From the NCBI GenBank assembly GCA_964019655.1, contig CAXHTR010000003.1:496001-560000 (forward strand): a DNA stretch of 64,000 bases. Reading direction: 5' to 3'. Shown in pieces: positions 27,501 through 34,962 of the stretch. The position numbers were made by a program, and so were the translations under genes. Position 1 is the stretch's first letter, and the number at the start of each line of letters is the position of its first letter. The notes below the pieces were generated by a model. That model worked only from the letters and a program-made list of their open reading frames with translations, searched no databases and had not been told where the DNA came from. This stretch comes from Perkinsela sp. pyNocScin1 (taxonomy: Eukaryota; Euglenozoa; Kinetoplastea; Prokinetoplastida; Perkinselidae).

Positions 27501-30500
27501 ATGCTCATTACTTTGTTATTATGTACCCCATGTGCCACGTACAGAGGGTAGCCTGGAACGTGGAAGTAACTGTGCACAAGACCATGCGATTTAAGAGCTC
27601 GAAAACTTATGGCTTGCGGATACTCCAGCCCATTGGAGTCACACCACGCGCGGAGAGCCTGCTGGCACCCAGTGAGGGAGGCTTTGCTGGTCTCTACAGC
27701 ATCAAGTGCTTCATCAACGAATGGCTCACCAGTTCTCGGGACCTTGCCTTGACTGAGAAATTCGTGGTCCTTTTCTTGCTGGATTGTCTGCAGGTAGATG
27801 ATGACTTCTTTTCCGTACGTCTCCCACGCACTCACCTGTTCTTTGATATGTATATGTGGCAGAAAGGCAGGAAAAATTGGCATGCTTTTAGTGCAGCATC
27901 CAAGCTCTCTAACTGGAAGGGGCGAAGGGATGCTATCTGAGTCACGCGAAGTTTCAGCATGGTTCCCCCTTATTTTGACAGATTGAACCAATGCACGATC
28001 TTTTCCTGTGGTATTGCATGTAATGCCTAGTGCTTGAAAAATTCGCAAAGCGTGAAGAACACACATCTTTTCAGCATTCGCCTTCGATTTGGCTAATCCT
28101 ATGGCTCTCCGATCACCATATTTAATGTCAATATCGAGCTTGACCGACGCTTGGTATATAGGTGACCCTTCTGAAATTCGTAACCTGCTATATTGCATCT
28201 GTGCTATAATGTTCTTTTGTGCGATATTATGCTGCTGAAGCACTGCGTTTACTGTCTGCAGTTGATTTTCGTGATAATCTTGGACTTCAGCAGTGTCATA
28301 TTTATTATTACCGTCATCGAGCATTTCTTCCGCTACGAGCGTCTTAAAATCCCCGCTGTAGCGTGCATCTGGGTGTCGGCGAAGTGGTGGGGGAAGGTTC
28401 CCTTTAGCCTCTGGTCTTACTCCATCATGTGGCCCCGGTGCCCATCGGCCCGCTTTGATTGTCAATGAACGACGCTTTGTCTGCGCATCAGCACGTTGAA
28501 AGAACTGCCCTCCTAAGTGATCTATCAAGAGTTCTGCATGCATACATGCAAGTGATTCTGCGTCGTCAGCCGCAAAGCTCTCTCCAGTTGCAACGAAGAA
28601 CCCAATGCCAGTGATCTGCAGTCTTGCTCGAGAACGATAGTATATTTGATAGTCATTTGAATCATTTGGATTGACCATGAGAATTTTAGATTGCTGAAAC
28701 ATGTTCCGAACATTTTCAGGTGGGGAACGCGTGCTGAGATACTTTGAAATTCGGGCGCGTGATAGATAGTCGACTTCATGGGCCCGAATAAGCGCGTACT
28801 CGGATGATATTTTAGTCGGGTAGCGAACTAAGCTGTACTTGTCTGCAGATTCAATGTGCCAATCGATGCGCTGAAACATCTGCCTTTGAGTTTCGGGGGA
28901 GATGAGTTCATGCTTTTTTATTCCAGAGAGGGCTGCTACTGCGCTTCGTTTACCCTCGCTCGCGGGGGTCCCATTTGCTCTTACAATGTCTTGTGGACCG
29001 ATGTTTGTATTCAATAAACAAGGCACTGGTGGATTGGGAGTACTCTTGCTCACACCTTCATACCCTTTGCGCACATTTAGCTGTTCAATGAGCATCAATG
29101 CGTGCATGCAGCACAAGATCTCCGCACTCTGTATGTTTTTGCTGATACCGATAGCATTTCGCTCACCACATACCGATTCATCGACTGGTAGTCTGTACGT
29201 CGCTGTCACACGTCGATGTGAAGAAAGCATTCCCCTATTCACAATTTTGGAGATGGAGTTTTTCTCACTAAAAAGTGGCCAACGAAATTGGCAATGCAGT
29301 TTCTTAAGAAGAATAACCGCAGATGAATCAATCACATCGACCTCTTTCAGCACTGCACCTCTGAGGGCACTTTCAACGTGACTAACGCTAGAGTCAGCCA
29401 CCGAGATCGCAGATCCTCGCTTTAGCGGTAACGGCGTTGCAGCCTGTGCACGTATACTATCTCCAGGTAGCGGGGCCCATCTACCAGCTTTTCTCACCCC
29501 CTCTGCATGTGTCCGCTGAGAATCCTCTCGCTTGAATATAGGTACACCCACAGCATCAAAAATAAGTTCCATATGCATGGCACATAGGGAAATCGCGAAT
29601 CGACTTGTTCTACCGACACCATACGCCACACGATCGCCAAATATTTTTTCATCTAAGGGCAGCTTTACCGAAGCATGGTAATCAATGTACGTCGATACTC
29701 CACCAGATGTTTCCTTTGAAATCGTGACTTCGTTTACGCGAACTGCCGATTCGAGTGCAACGCCAAACAGCGTGTGATATAAACGATGCATGCGATTCAC
29801 AGCATTCGAGTCGTATACTCCAGGATTCACAATGAAATTCGATGCGCTAGCGTAGCTTTGTAATGGGAGCGAAACGACGGTGTACTTTCCGTTTTCTGAT
29901 TCTTCGAGTTCAGCTTCGTCGTCCTTTGAAGAACGAATGTACCGAATCTTTGTATTTAGAAGCTTGTTTCGAGAGCCTGCGTCTAACCCGATATAGTGAT
30001 GTGGCAAGGGCAAGTTAACATCGGAAATTTGGCGAACCATCTCACCGTGAATAGGAGCATTTTTACCTTCCCTGCGCTTTTGCTCTGCGTATTTTCTCTG
30101 CCCTGACGCAAGGCTAAAAATCGGTATGTTTAAAGCATCAAGCATAGCCTCTGCGTGTGCTGTGCATGCAAGCTCGGCGTCTTTTTCAGTCTCAGCGAAC
30201 CCTGTCGCGTACAGGTCCGCTTTACCGGGAATAGGAATTTTTAAGTTGGCCATCCAACAAAACTTGGAATCAAGCGTACACCTCGACTTAATGAATAGCT
30301 TTTCCTTACTTGCGGTTCGAAAATGCCTTGTGACATAGTTGAGAACTCTAGTCCGGCACATATCGTCGAAATTTGTGCAAGTTTGCGTCGACTTACTATC
30401 AAAGGATGTGCCATGCGATCCCTCTACTGCAGAATATCGCCTAGCGGTAAGAAAAAAGTATTTCTTCCGTAAAAAATAATTTTCACTCGTGTTTCTATGT

Positions 30501-30694
30501 GGCATGCAAGCATGTGTGCCATAGTAGATGTAGGGGGCGTGGAAACTGCAAGATTGCTTCGCTGAGGCTGCGTAACGAGTAGCACTGCCGAAGAATGTAG
30601 CATGTCCCTCTCTGCGCATGCTCACATCAATCTGAAGAGAGAGATCATTGAGAAAATACACAAAAAGGACACTGTAAAGCATGATAAGACGCAT
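24527..30694 (-). CDS. Giant DExH-box helicase with repeated dsRBD-like domains (REH2-like)
   Basis: This 2,055-residue protein has a C-terminal DEAH/RHA helicase: motif I SAAGSGKTTQIP (about 1316), Ia TQPRR, II DEVHERD (about 1411), III SATMH and VI QRSGRAGRT (about 1645). HA2 and OB-like regions follow. The N-terminal 1,250 residues hold a series of about seven dsRBD-like segments ending in an Ala-rich helix of the type A-x-x-x-A-E-x-x-C-x-x-H-A (for example TEKDAELACTAHAEAMLDAL, FAADDAESLACMHAELLIDH). Several are followed by a QR-x-x-A-x-x-x-x-R-x-G-R-WAP-like strip. The N terminus, in particular MRREGHATFFGSATRYAASA from the ATG at 30619, looks like a mitochondrial presequence. This architecture matches kinetoplastid REH2, the helicase of the RNA-editing substrate-binding complex. 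A nuclear RHA/DHX9 relative is the alternative. Confidence 0.85.
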   Translation of the reverse strand: MRLIMLYSVLFVYFLNDLSLQIDVSMRREGHATFFGSATRYAASAKQSCSFHAPYIYYGTHACMPHRNTSENYFLRKKYFFLTARRYSAVEGSHGTSFDSKSTQTCTNFDDMCRTRVLNYVTRHFRTASKEKLFIKSRCTLDSKFCWMANLKIPIPGKADLYATGFAETEKDAELACTAHAEAMLDALNIPIFSLASGQRKYAEQKRREGKNAPIHGEMVRQISDVNLPLPHHYIGLDAGSRNKLLNTKIRYIRSSKDDEAELEESENGKYTVVSLPLQSYASASNFIVNPGVYDSNAVNRMHRLYHTLFGVALESAVRVNEVTISKETSGGVSTYIDYHASVKLPLDEKIFGDRVAYGVGRTSRFAISLCAMHMELIFDAVGVPIFKREDSQRTHAEGVRKAGRWAPLPGDSIRAQAATPLPLKRGSAISVADSSVSHVESALRGAVLKEVDVIDSSAVILLKKLHCQFRWPLFSEKNSISKIVNRGMLSSHRRVTATYRLPVDESVCGERNAIGISKNIQSAEILCCMHALMLIEQLNVRKGYEGVSKSTPNPPVPCLLNTNIGPQDIVRANGTPASEGKRSAVAALSGIKKHELISPETQRQMFQRIDWHIESADKYSLVRYPTKISSEYALIRAHEVDYLSRARISKYLSTRSPPENVRNMFQQSKILMVNPNDSNDYQIYYRSRARLQITGIGFFVATGESFAADDAESLACMHAELLIDHLGGQFFQRADAQTKRRSLTIKAGRWAPGPHDGVRPEAKGNLPPPLRRHPDARYSGDFKTLVAEEMLDDGNNKYDTAEVQDYHENQLQTVNAVLQQHNIAQKNIIAQMQYSRLRISEGSPIYQASVKLDIDIKYGDRRAIGLAKSKANAEKMCVLHALRIFQALGITCNTTGKDRALVQSVKIRGNHAETSRDSDSIPSPLPVRELGCCTKSMPIFPAFLPHIHIKEQVSAWETYGKEVIIYLQTIQQEKDHEFLSQGKVPRTGEPFVDEALDAVETSKASLTGCQQALRAWCDSNGLEYPQAISFRALKSHGLVHSYFHVPGYPLYVAHGVHNNKVMSIKRAMAHCVYMLMHLDDEFRDNFQTKRDRLKNNWDFESHCPSHLGEAALFSMYEKATGAEPYETSIRFDKESSTYEAKITFNDAKCGPIFAHSKLGTKNGALQSARSHLISKLVLNRAQTEYDITSFLKLIQRFPIFDPRPLTILTLPTHRVNFFSALMQDINTSRLKFSLSDKGTSSYGKLTITNTALPYASATNGSLHASIQNQLCNRISDVAYRDIYTEQRKALPINQMKRAILECMEQEPILIVCSAAGSGKTTQIPQFILDNEQSKGRVCSIAITQPRRISAVSVALRVAQERKEQVGDSVGYMVRLDAKQGTSINFVTGGILFKMLKRDPSLSKFTHIILDEVHERDIYTDLLAALLRELVKRRPGLKIIVMSATMHASSFSQYFSNAPVLRCDHGMYEVEIKYLEDIAALAATKKVSTPSLVNLNLPAELCSAHKVPVQAKSAIDYRLLSFLIDHCISAHNLESSCILVFLPGWQEIMSAREALTSIENKVRIVVMHSSMNPKAHSMALETSETECLKVVLSTNICESAITIRNVRIVIDCGRMKQKIMHYNESLRSHESVLLHVHASQANCIQRSGRAGRTQSGVCYRMFTREHFDALPPYQAPEITRSNLDDICLSILSLGIKNPKDFLQHEMLESPCMRAVENAMLKLKDTGAVDSALALTNLGKCIDLLPVKPNVGKMILYGVALSCLDFALTLAATLDVNPLVLSYDLNEDNFVFKDALEGACDSDHMASVSAYNEWAKLYEESQMKATDFIHDNNLSEKRLEEISLIKHQIHSILCAENYIAEKNSCSDKRFFIDKSTHSDLAHDDTLKRALIACALYPNIAIREAQLCRTKVGSACIDQASILSSQRNRTQTESFSQLCVFSTASRQQNRVSDSIEFRLKEITSVPLWSLLLCAVPSDSLEFLKGANILIIDGWVLAAIDKKTLQIVDFIKQSLLKVLESSFPIPSDATLIRQIRSFLVQILKDGELNELNCSSSHK

Positions 30695-30725
30695 AAAACG
30701 AAATTATAGCGGAATGAGTGTCACA

Positions 30726-32063
30726 CTAGGATTTCCAGAGATTTTCAATAGTTTCCCTTCTTATTCCCTTCGTTTCTGGCAAACATGTGCTGAAAAAGAG
30801 CGCAGCAGATAAGCTTATTGCAGAAAAGAGCAAAAAGACATGATTGCCCATGCAGCCATGCAAAAATGGAAACGAGTAGGTGATTGCGATGAGAAAAAAC
30901 CACTGAGCGATATTGGCCGCAGCAAAGCCTTTTTGTGAGATCGCATCAGGTAAAATTTCATTACATATCACCCAAAAATGAAAACCTGGCCCTATGCTAA
31001 ATCCATAAATGTAGCACGATAGTGATATGAATGCTAAAATCCCCATTGCCATGCTCTCAGCACTGTACAGACTAATGATGTGAACCAATACCATACTAGC
31101 AGACATAGCCAACAGTCCAAAAATAAGAAGTGGCCTTCTACCAACTCGGTCAGTTATGAAGAGAGCGATACAAGTCGCTGAGAAATTAATGCACATGATC
31201 AATACAGCTCCCAGGGATCTCCTACGAATCTGCAAAGCTTCAAGAAACGAAAATATGTAATACATAACAGCATTGATTCCTGTCAACTGCAAGGAAACTG
31301 CTGCCATCAGTACTATTGCTAAAGGATAGCGCAAGTCCCACACTTTAAGGGGAGAGAGCTCATTTTTTTGAGGAAGCGAATCTATATTTGAGCTTGAATT
31401 CGTTTTACTTTGCGTATGTAATTGAAGCTTGTGAAATTTAGCAAACATGATAGTGAATAAAAGACCCACAGGGGCTACAAGCATGGGGATGAGCAGCACT
31501 CTCAGTCTGAATTTAAGCAAAGAATAATCTGTGACAGTGAGGAAAAATTCTTGTGTAGCTAGATCACGGTCATCGCCCATAGCACAATAGGAAAGGATTG
31601 CAGCAGCAAGTATACCAAATGCTATACTTACTTGAAAAAGTCCACTCAGGGCACCTCTGTGCCTGATGGGGCTACGTTGCGCAACCAAGGCGGGACATAC
31701 TGTAGAAATTATTCCTATACCCACACCAGTAATAAGACGTCCAAAAAAATGAGCCAAATATGACGTACAGAGCATACTTAAACTGGCCAAAAAACTGGCA
31801 GTGCATCCTAGTTTAATCATGGATGTGGATGTCAGCTTCAATGAAAGTATAGGAATAGTTGCAGAGCCAAGGAAGCCACCTACATTAATTGATGCTAAAA
31901 GCAAGGGCAATTTCCATGAGGATGCATTCACAGATGGTATACTAAGTGTCCCCGGCAAAATTTTTACTAAAGAGCTATTGATTCCCACTATAGCATATCC
32001 AAAGATAAACCCCCCAAGGATATTCATGAGAATACATTCCACTAAACTAGATGTAGGTCTCAT
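30726..32063 (-). CDS. MFS sugar transporter
   Basis: This 445-residue membrane protein has about 12 hydrophobic helices and the sugar porter signatures. GRLITGVGIGIISTVCPALV sits at the TM4 region. DRVGRRPLLIFGLL is the second-half RxGRR loop. The PETKG motif comes near the C terminus (CLPETKGIRRETIE). TGINAVMYYIFS resembles the QQ-x-T/S-G-I-N-x-x-x-Y-Y helix of hexose transporters, though the first Q pair is changed to QLTG. It probably moves a hexose or polyol across the plasma membrane or the glycosomal membrane. It is the first gene of the - strand run, next to the divergent strand switch. Confidence 0.9.
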   Translation of the reverse strand: MRPTSSLVECILMNILGGFIFGYAIVGINSSLVKILPGTLSIPSVNASSWKLPLLLASINVGGFLGSATIPILSLKLTSTSMIKLGCTASFLASLSMLCTSYLAHFFGRLITGVGIGIISTVCPALVAQRSPIRHRGALSGLFQVSIAFGILAAAILSYCAMGDDRDLATQEFFLTVTDYSLLKFRLRVLLIPMLVAPVGLLFTIMFAKFHKLQLHTQSKTNSSSNIDSLPQKNELSPLKVWDLRYPLAIVLMAAVSLQLTGINAVMYYIFSFLEALQIRRRSLGAVLIMCINFSATCIALFITDRVGRRPLLIFGLLAMSASMVLVHIISLYSAESMAMGILAFISLSCYIYGFSIGPGFHFWVICNEILPDAISQKGFAAANIAQWFFLIAITYSFPFLHGCMGNHVFLLFSAISLSAALFFSTCLPETKGIRRETIENLWKS

Positions 32064-32212
32064 TGATTAACTATAGAAAAAAAGATCTTCGCACTAAAAC
32101 TTTTAAGTATGCCTTACTGCTGCAAGTAAATCTTGCGACTATGATTAAATTTCAGCGCTCAAGTCCCGCAGAAATCCTCTTTTCCCTTGCCATCATACTT
32201 CTCTGCACTGGC

Positions 32213-32228
32213 AGAGAGAGAGAGAGAG
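32213..32228. repeat. (AG)8 microsatellite
   Basis: Eight uninterrupted AG units lie about 150 bases upstream of the sugar transporter start, in the divergent strand-switch region. Confidence 0.95.
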
Positions 32229-32651
32229 AAACACAACAAAAATAGCCCTTGCTGCGCCAGGAACTGGTAGTTTCCTCGGAAGAAGAAGAGGTGCGAGCGC
32301 TGGGCGATGCCAAGTGCGATATGTTTCTAATTCGATTTTATATAGCGAAGGTGAACTGCATTAATAGAAACGGGTACACGCTTGTTATCATCAGGGAAAT
32401 CGCATGACGGGAAGGTGCTCTGAGAGAGGTAGCTCTCCTAAGCTTTTTTCTACCTTTTCCATGCACAGCGCTATACGAGACAACTCATCTGGTTTTGAAT
32501 TTTTTTATAGGTTGGCTATCCATGTACAGTCCTACTGCAAGTGATTTTATACTTAACTCTCACATGTGAACAAAATTTCTAGTTCTCTCCCTACCCTCGT
32601 TTTCTTTCTTCGGCGTTTTTTAGTTGCTACTTTTCGAGTGCATGGTCCTCG

Positions 32652-32704
32652 TTTAGAAGAACCTGATCAGGGGGTTAACCCATTTAGAAGAACCTGATCA
32701 GGGG
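32652..32704. repeat. 22-bp direct repeat, two copies
   Basis: Two identical 22-base copies (beginning TTTAGAAGAACC and ending in CAGGGG) lie at 32652-32673 and 32683-32704, with a period of 31 and a 9-base spacer. They directly precede the GGGTGAAA hairpin set. Confidence 0.95.
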
Positions 32705-32715
32705 TTCTTAAAACT

Positions 32716-32740
32716 GGGTGATTCACCCAAAATGGGTGAA
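32716..32740. repeat. Overlapping GGGTGA/TTCACCC inverted repeats
   Basis: GGGTG (32716-32720) can pair with CACCC (32724-32728) over a 3-base loop. Alternatively, TTCACCC (32722-32728) pairs with GGGTGAA (32734-32740) over a 5-base loop. The two foldings exclude each other. Confidence 0.85.
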
Positions 32741-32772
32741 AATCCAAAAAAAGGCAGCTTGCATGTAAGTCG

Positions 32773-32798
32773 CGGGTGAAATTGAAAAGTTTCACCCG
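32773..32798. repeat. Hairpin: CGGGTGAAA stem, 8-base loop
   Basis: CGGGTGAAA at 32773-32781 and TTTCACCCG at 32790-32798 form a perfect 9-bp stem with an 8-base loop. Confidence 0.92.
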
Positions 32799-32864
32799 GC
32801 CAATCACTAATAATACCCCCAAGAGCTGTGAAGGCGAGCCACTGTCTGCGAGTACAAACGAAGG

Positions 32865-32896
32865 TTTCGGGTGAAAATGAAATATTTCATCCGAAA
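32865..32896. repeat. Hairpin: second CGGGTGAAA-type stem, 8-base loop
   Basis: Bases 32865-32876 and 32885-32896 form a 12-bp stem with one G-T pair around an 8-base loop. The stem contains the same CGGGTGAAA core as the hairpin 70 bases upstream. Confidence 0.92.
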
Positions 32897-33466
32897 GTTG
32901 GATGAAATGAAATTTTTTTACAGAACCCCTGGGCTACATACAACACCGCAAATCAATATTTACCACGCCACAATTTCTCACAATTGGGTGATTCGCCGCA
33001 CGAGAGTGAAAAATGAATATAGCTCTCCGAGAATCAAATTAGTTTCATTCACTTATGCCCTGTTACCACCCACCATGGCCGTGAAGGTAGGACCTTGTAC
33101 GCGTGAAAAATTATGCTTGAGGTGAGCGGCAAATTTATCGCACGAGTTGGACTGAAAGTGCAATATTCTATGAAAACCACTGTTCTAAGCGTAGCTTGGT
33201 GGTACGAAACACTTTATTTATATCAGATGTCTGGAACCTATAACTCACTTCACGCTATGGGGACACACTATCCTAGCAAGGCTTAAAGGACATTACTCCC
33301 TACATGTATTGTGTCTGCCGAAACTTGAGCGCATAGCCATTCACTATAAGTCGTATTGGTAGTAAGACAAATTACAAAAATTTTTGACCTTGTCACCAAC
33401 TAGACAATTGAAGAAGTTATATCAATTAAATGATCGAAATGCTACAGAAAAAAGTATTTTGAAATC

Positions 33467-34717
33467 ATGGAACCAGAGTGCACGATTTGCTTTTTACCCC
33501 TCACCGCTCACTCTTCAATCTCTACTGTGCCCATAGCATGGGATCAGCAGAATTGCAATAGAATCTTTTCCACAGACCAAGAAAAAATTATGGTGACATC
33601 CTGTGGGCATTGCTTTCATTTTCATTGCATCAAGATGGCTATACAATATCAGCAGAGGTGCCCAACATGCCGCATGAAAATGAGCATATCTAGCATACGG
33701 CCAATTTACTTTGAGGTTTCAGCCGCTTTACCGCCAAATGATCCTACGTATGAGGATATTATTGAAAAACTTATCAAAAATAAATCATGGAAAGCCTCTT
33801 ACTTCAGGACAGAAGTCACTGTGTATCCCAGGCTATCTTCAGAAATCCTAGAGAAAGGTTCTGAGGAACTCATCGAGAATGCTTCAGAACATCCCATGAA
33901 ACTGAAAAGGCCTACGCAGGATTCGTGCCAAATCAACCCATGCTTGCTCAGGAGTGAAGCGATGTATCTCAAAAAGTTTGTAGCATATATTCTGTCCACG
34001 TGTGATAAGCAGTCCAAAAGGTTGGCCGAAAAGGAATTGAACTTAAGTGCACTTCTCAAAGATCGGGATTCATACCGGTCGAAATACATAGATATGGAGC
34101 GCAAAGCCGCAGTTATGCATAGTCGTATCCAAGATTACGAGGAGCTTGAGAAGCAACTCTGTGATGTTACAGGATATCATGATATCGGTGGGGTTCATCA
34201 TTCATTTCGACTCGAAAGCAAACGTAATAACCCCGAAGGTTCTTCAAAAGCTCAATTCTCTTCTGAAAAAGAGAGACCGTCGATCTGTAAGAGGGAGGCA
34301 AGTCAAAGTACGCTCCAGCATGAGCCCTTTCAGCGCGCCATGCACCAAGTGCATGATGTCATCAACAGGCTAAAAGAGGAGGTAGATAGGCTAAAGACGG
34401 AAAATAACCATATTCTTCTTGAAAAAGTGAACCTGCAGCGTAAGCTCCAGCACTACAAACATAAGCGCCGATCGAATAAAAGTATATCATCATCTTTGGT
34501 AGCAGCCCAAGCTAAAGGCTTCAATGAGGGTATCGAAAGGCTCGCTCCTGAGAACGCGCACACTGAGACTAGCAGGCATGGTAATGCAATTGCAATCAAG
34601 AAGGAAATACACAGGTTCAGAGAGCATCACAGATCTTATACAGAACAAAACTCAGCCGAGCAAGCAAATAAACGCAAGGTGTATAAATGGATACATAGCA
34701 TTGAAGACCCCCAGTGA
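33467..34717 (+). CDS. RING-finger protein with coiled coil (TRAIP-like layout)
   Basis: This 416-residue protein has an N-terminal RING: C-x2-C at residues 5-8 (ECTICFLPL), the central SCGHCFHFHCIKMA segment, and C-x2-C in QRCPTCRMKM. The long loop between the first two Cys pairs (about 38 residues) holds a stretch rich in polar residues. After the RING come helical regions with heptad character (about 180-240 and 290-345, for example HDVINRLKEEVDRLKTENNH). A RING followed by coiled coil is the layout of TRAIP and several other E3 ligases. Assignment to one family is not possible. It is the first gene of the + strand run. ATG at 33467. Confidence 0.82.
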   Translation: MEPECTICFLPLTAHSSISTVPIAWDQQNCNRIFSTDQEKIMVTSCGHCFHFHCIKMAIQYQQRCPTCRMKMSISSIRPIYFEVSAALPPNDPTYEDIIEKLIKNKSWKASYFRTEVTVYPRLSSEILEKGSEELIENASEHPMKLKRPTQDSCQINPCLLRSEAMYLKKFVAYILSTCDKQSKRLAEKELNLSALLKDRDSYRSKYIDMERKAAVMHSRIQDYEELEKQLCDVTGYHDIGGVHHSFRLESKRNNPEGSSKAQFSSEKERPSICKREASQSTLQHEPFQRAMHQVHDVINRLKEEVDRLKTENNHILLEKVNLQRKLQHYKHKRRSNKSISSSLVAAQAKGFNEGIERLAPENAHTETSRHGNAIAIKKEIHRFREHHRSYTEQNSAEQANKRKVYKWIHSIEDPQ

Positions 34718-34962
34718 GTTGACAAAGCTTCTTCCTGAGACAAGGTTTCACATGGCCAGGGCCATCGGCCACTTTTCGAGGCACGAAGGTCAACAAAAGT
34801 GACCCAGGGCTACCTCTTGAGAACCCTTGCTTTCATCGAGGCTGAGTTCTTTTGTGTTAATTAATTAATCGCTAGCGAGTTTTCAAATCTCGTCCAAATA
34901 TTCGATGCTTTTCTCAGTTGGACTAAATAATGCGCTAAATTTTCTGTTTGAACCTCTGCGTT

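Larger units (their letters stand above)
32064..33466. other. Divergent strand-switch region, likely transcription start zone
   Basis: This 1.4 kb region lies between a - strand run reading left and a + strand run reading right. No convincing gene is seen; an 84-codon + strand frame at 32871-33125 overlaps hairpin repeats and is not called. The region holds an (AG)8 run at 32213-32228, a direct repeat pair at 32652-32704 and a set of GGGTGAAA/TTTCACCC inverted repeats at 32716-32896. If the organism is a kinetoplastid, RNA polymerase II should enter here for both clusters. Confidence 0.75.

Noticed and set aside
32871..33125. 84-codon + strand frame in the divergent strand switch
   Set aside because: Its start lies within the second GGGTGAAA hairpin and it has no domain.
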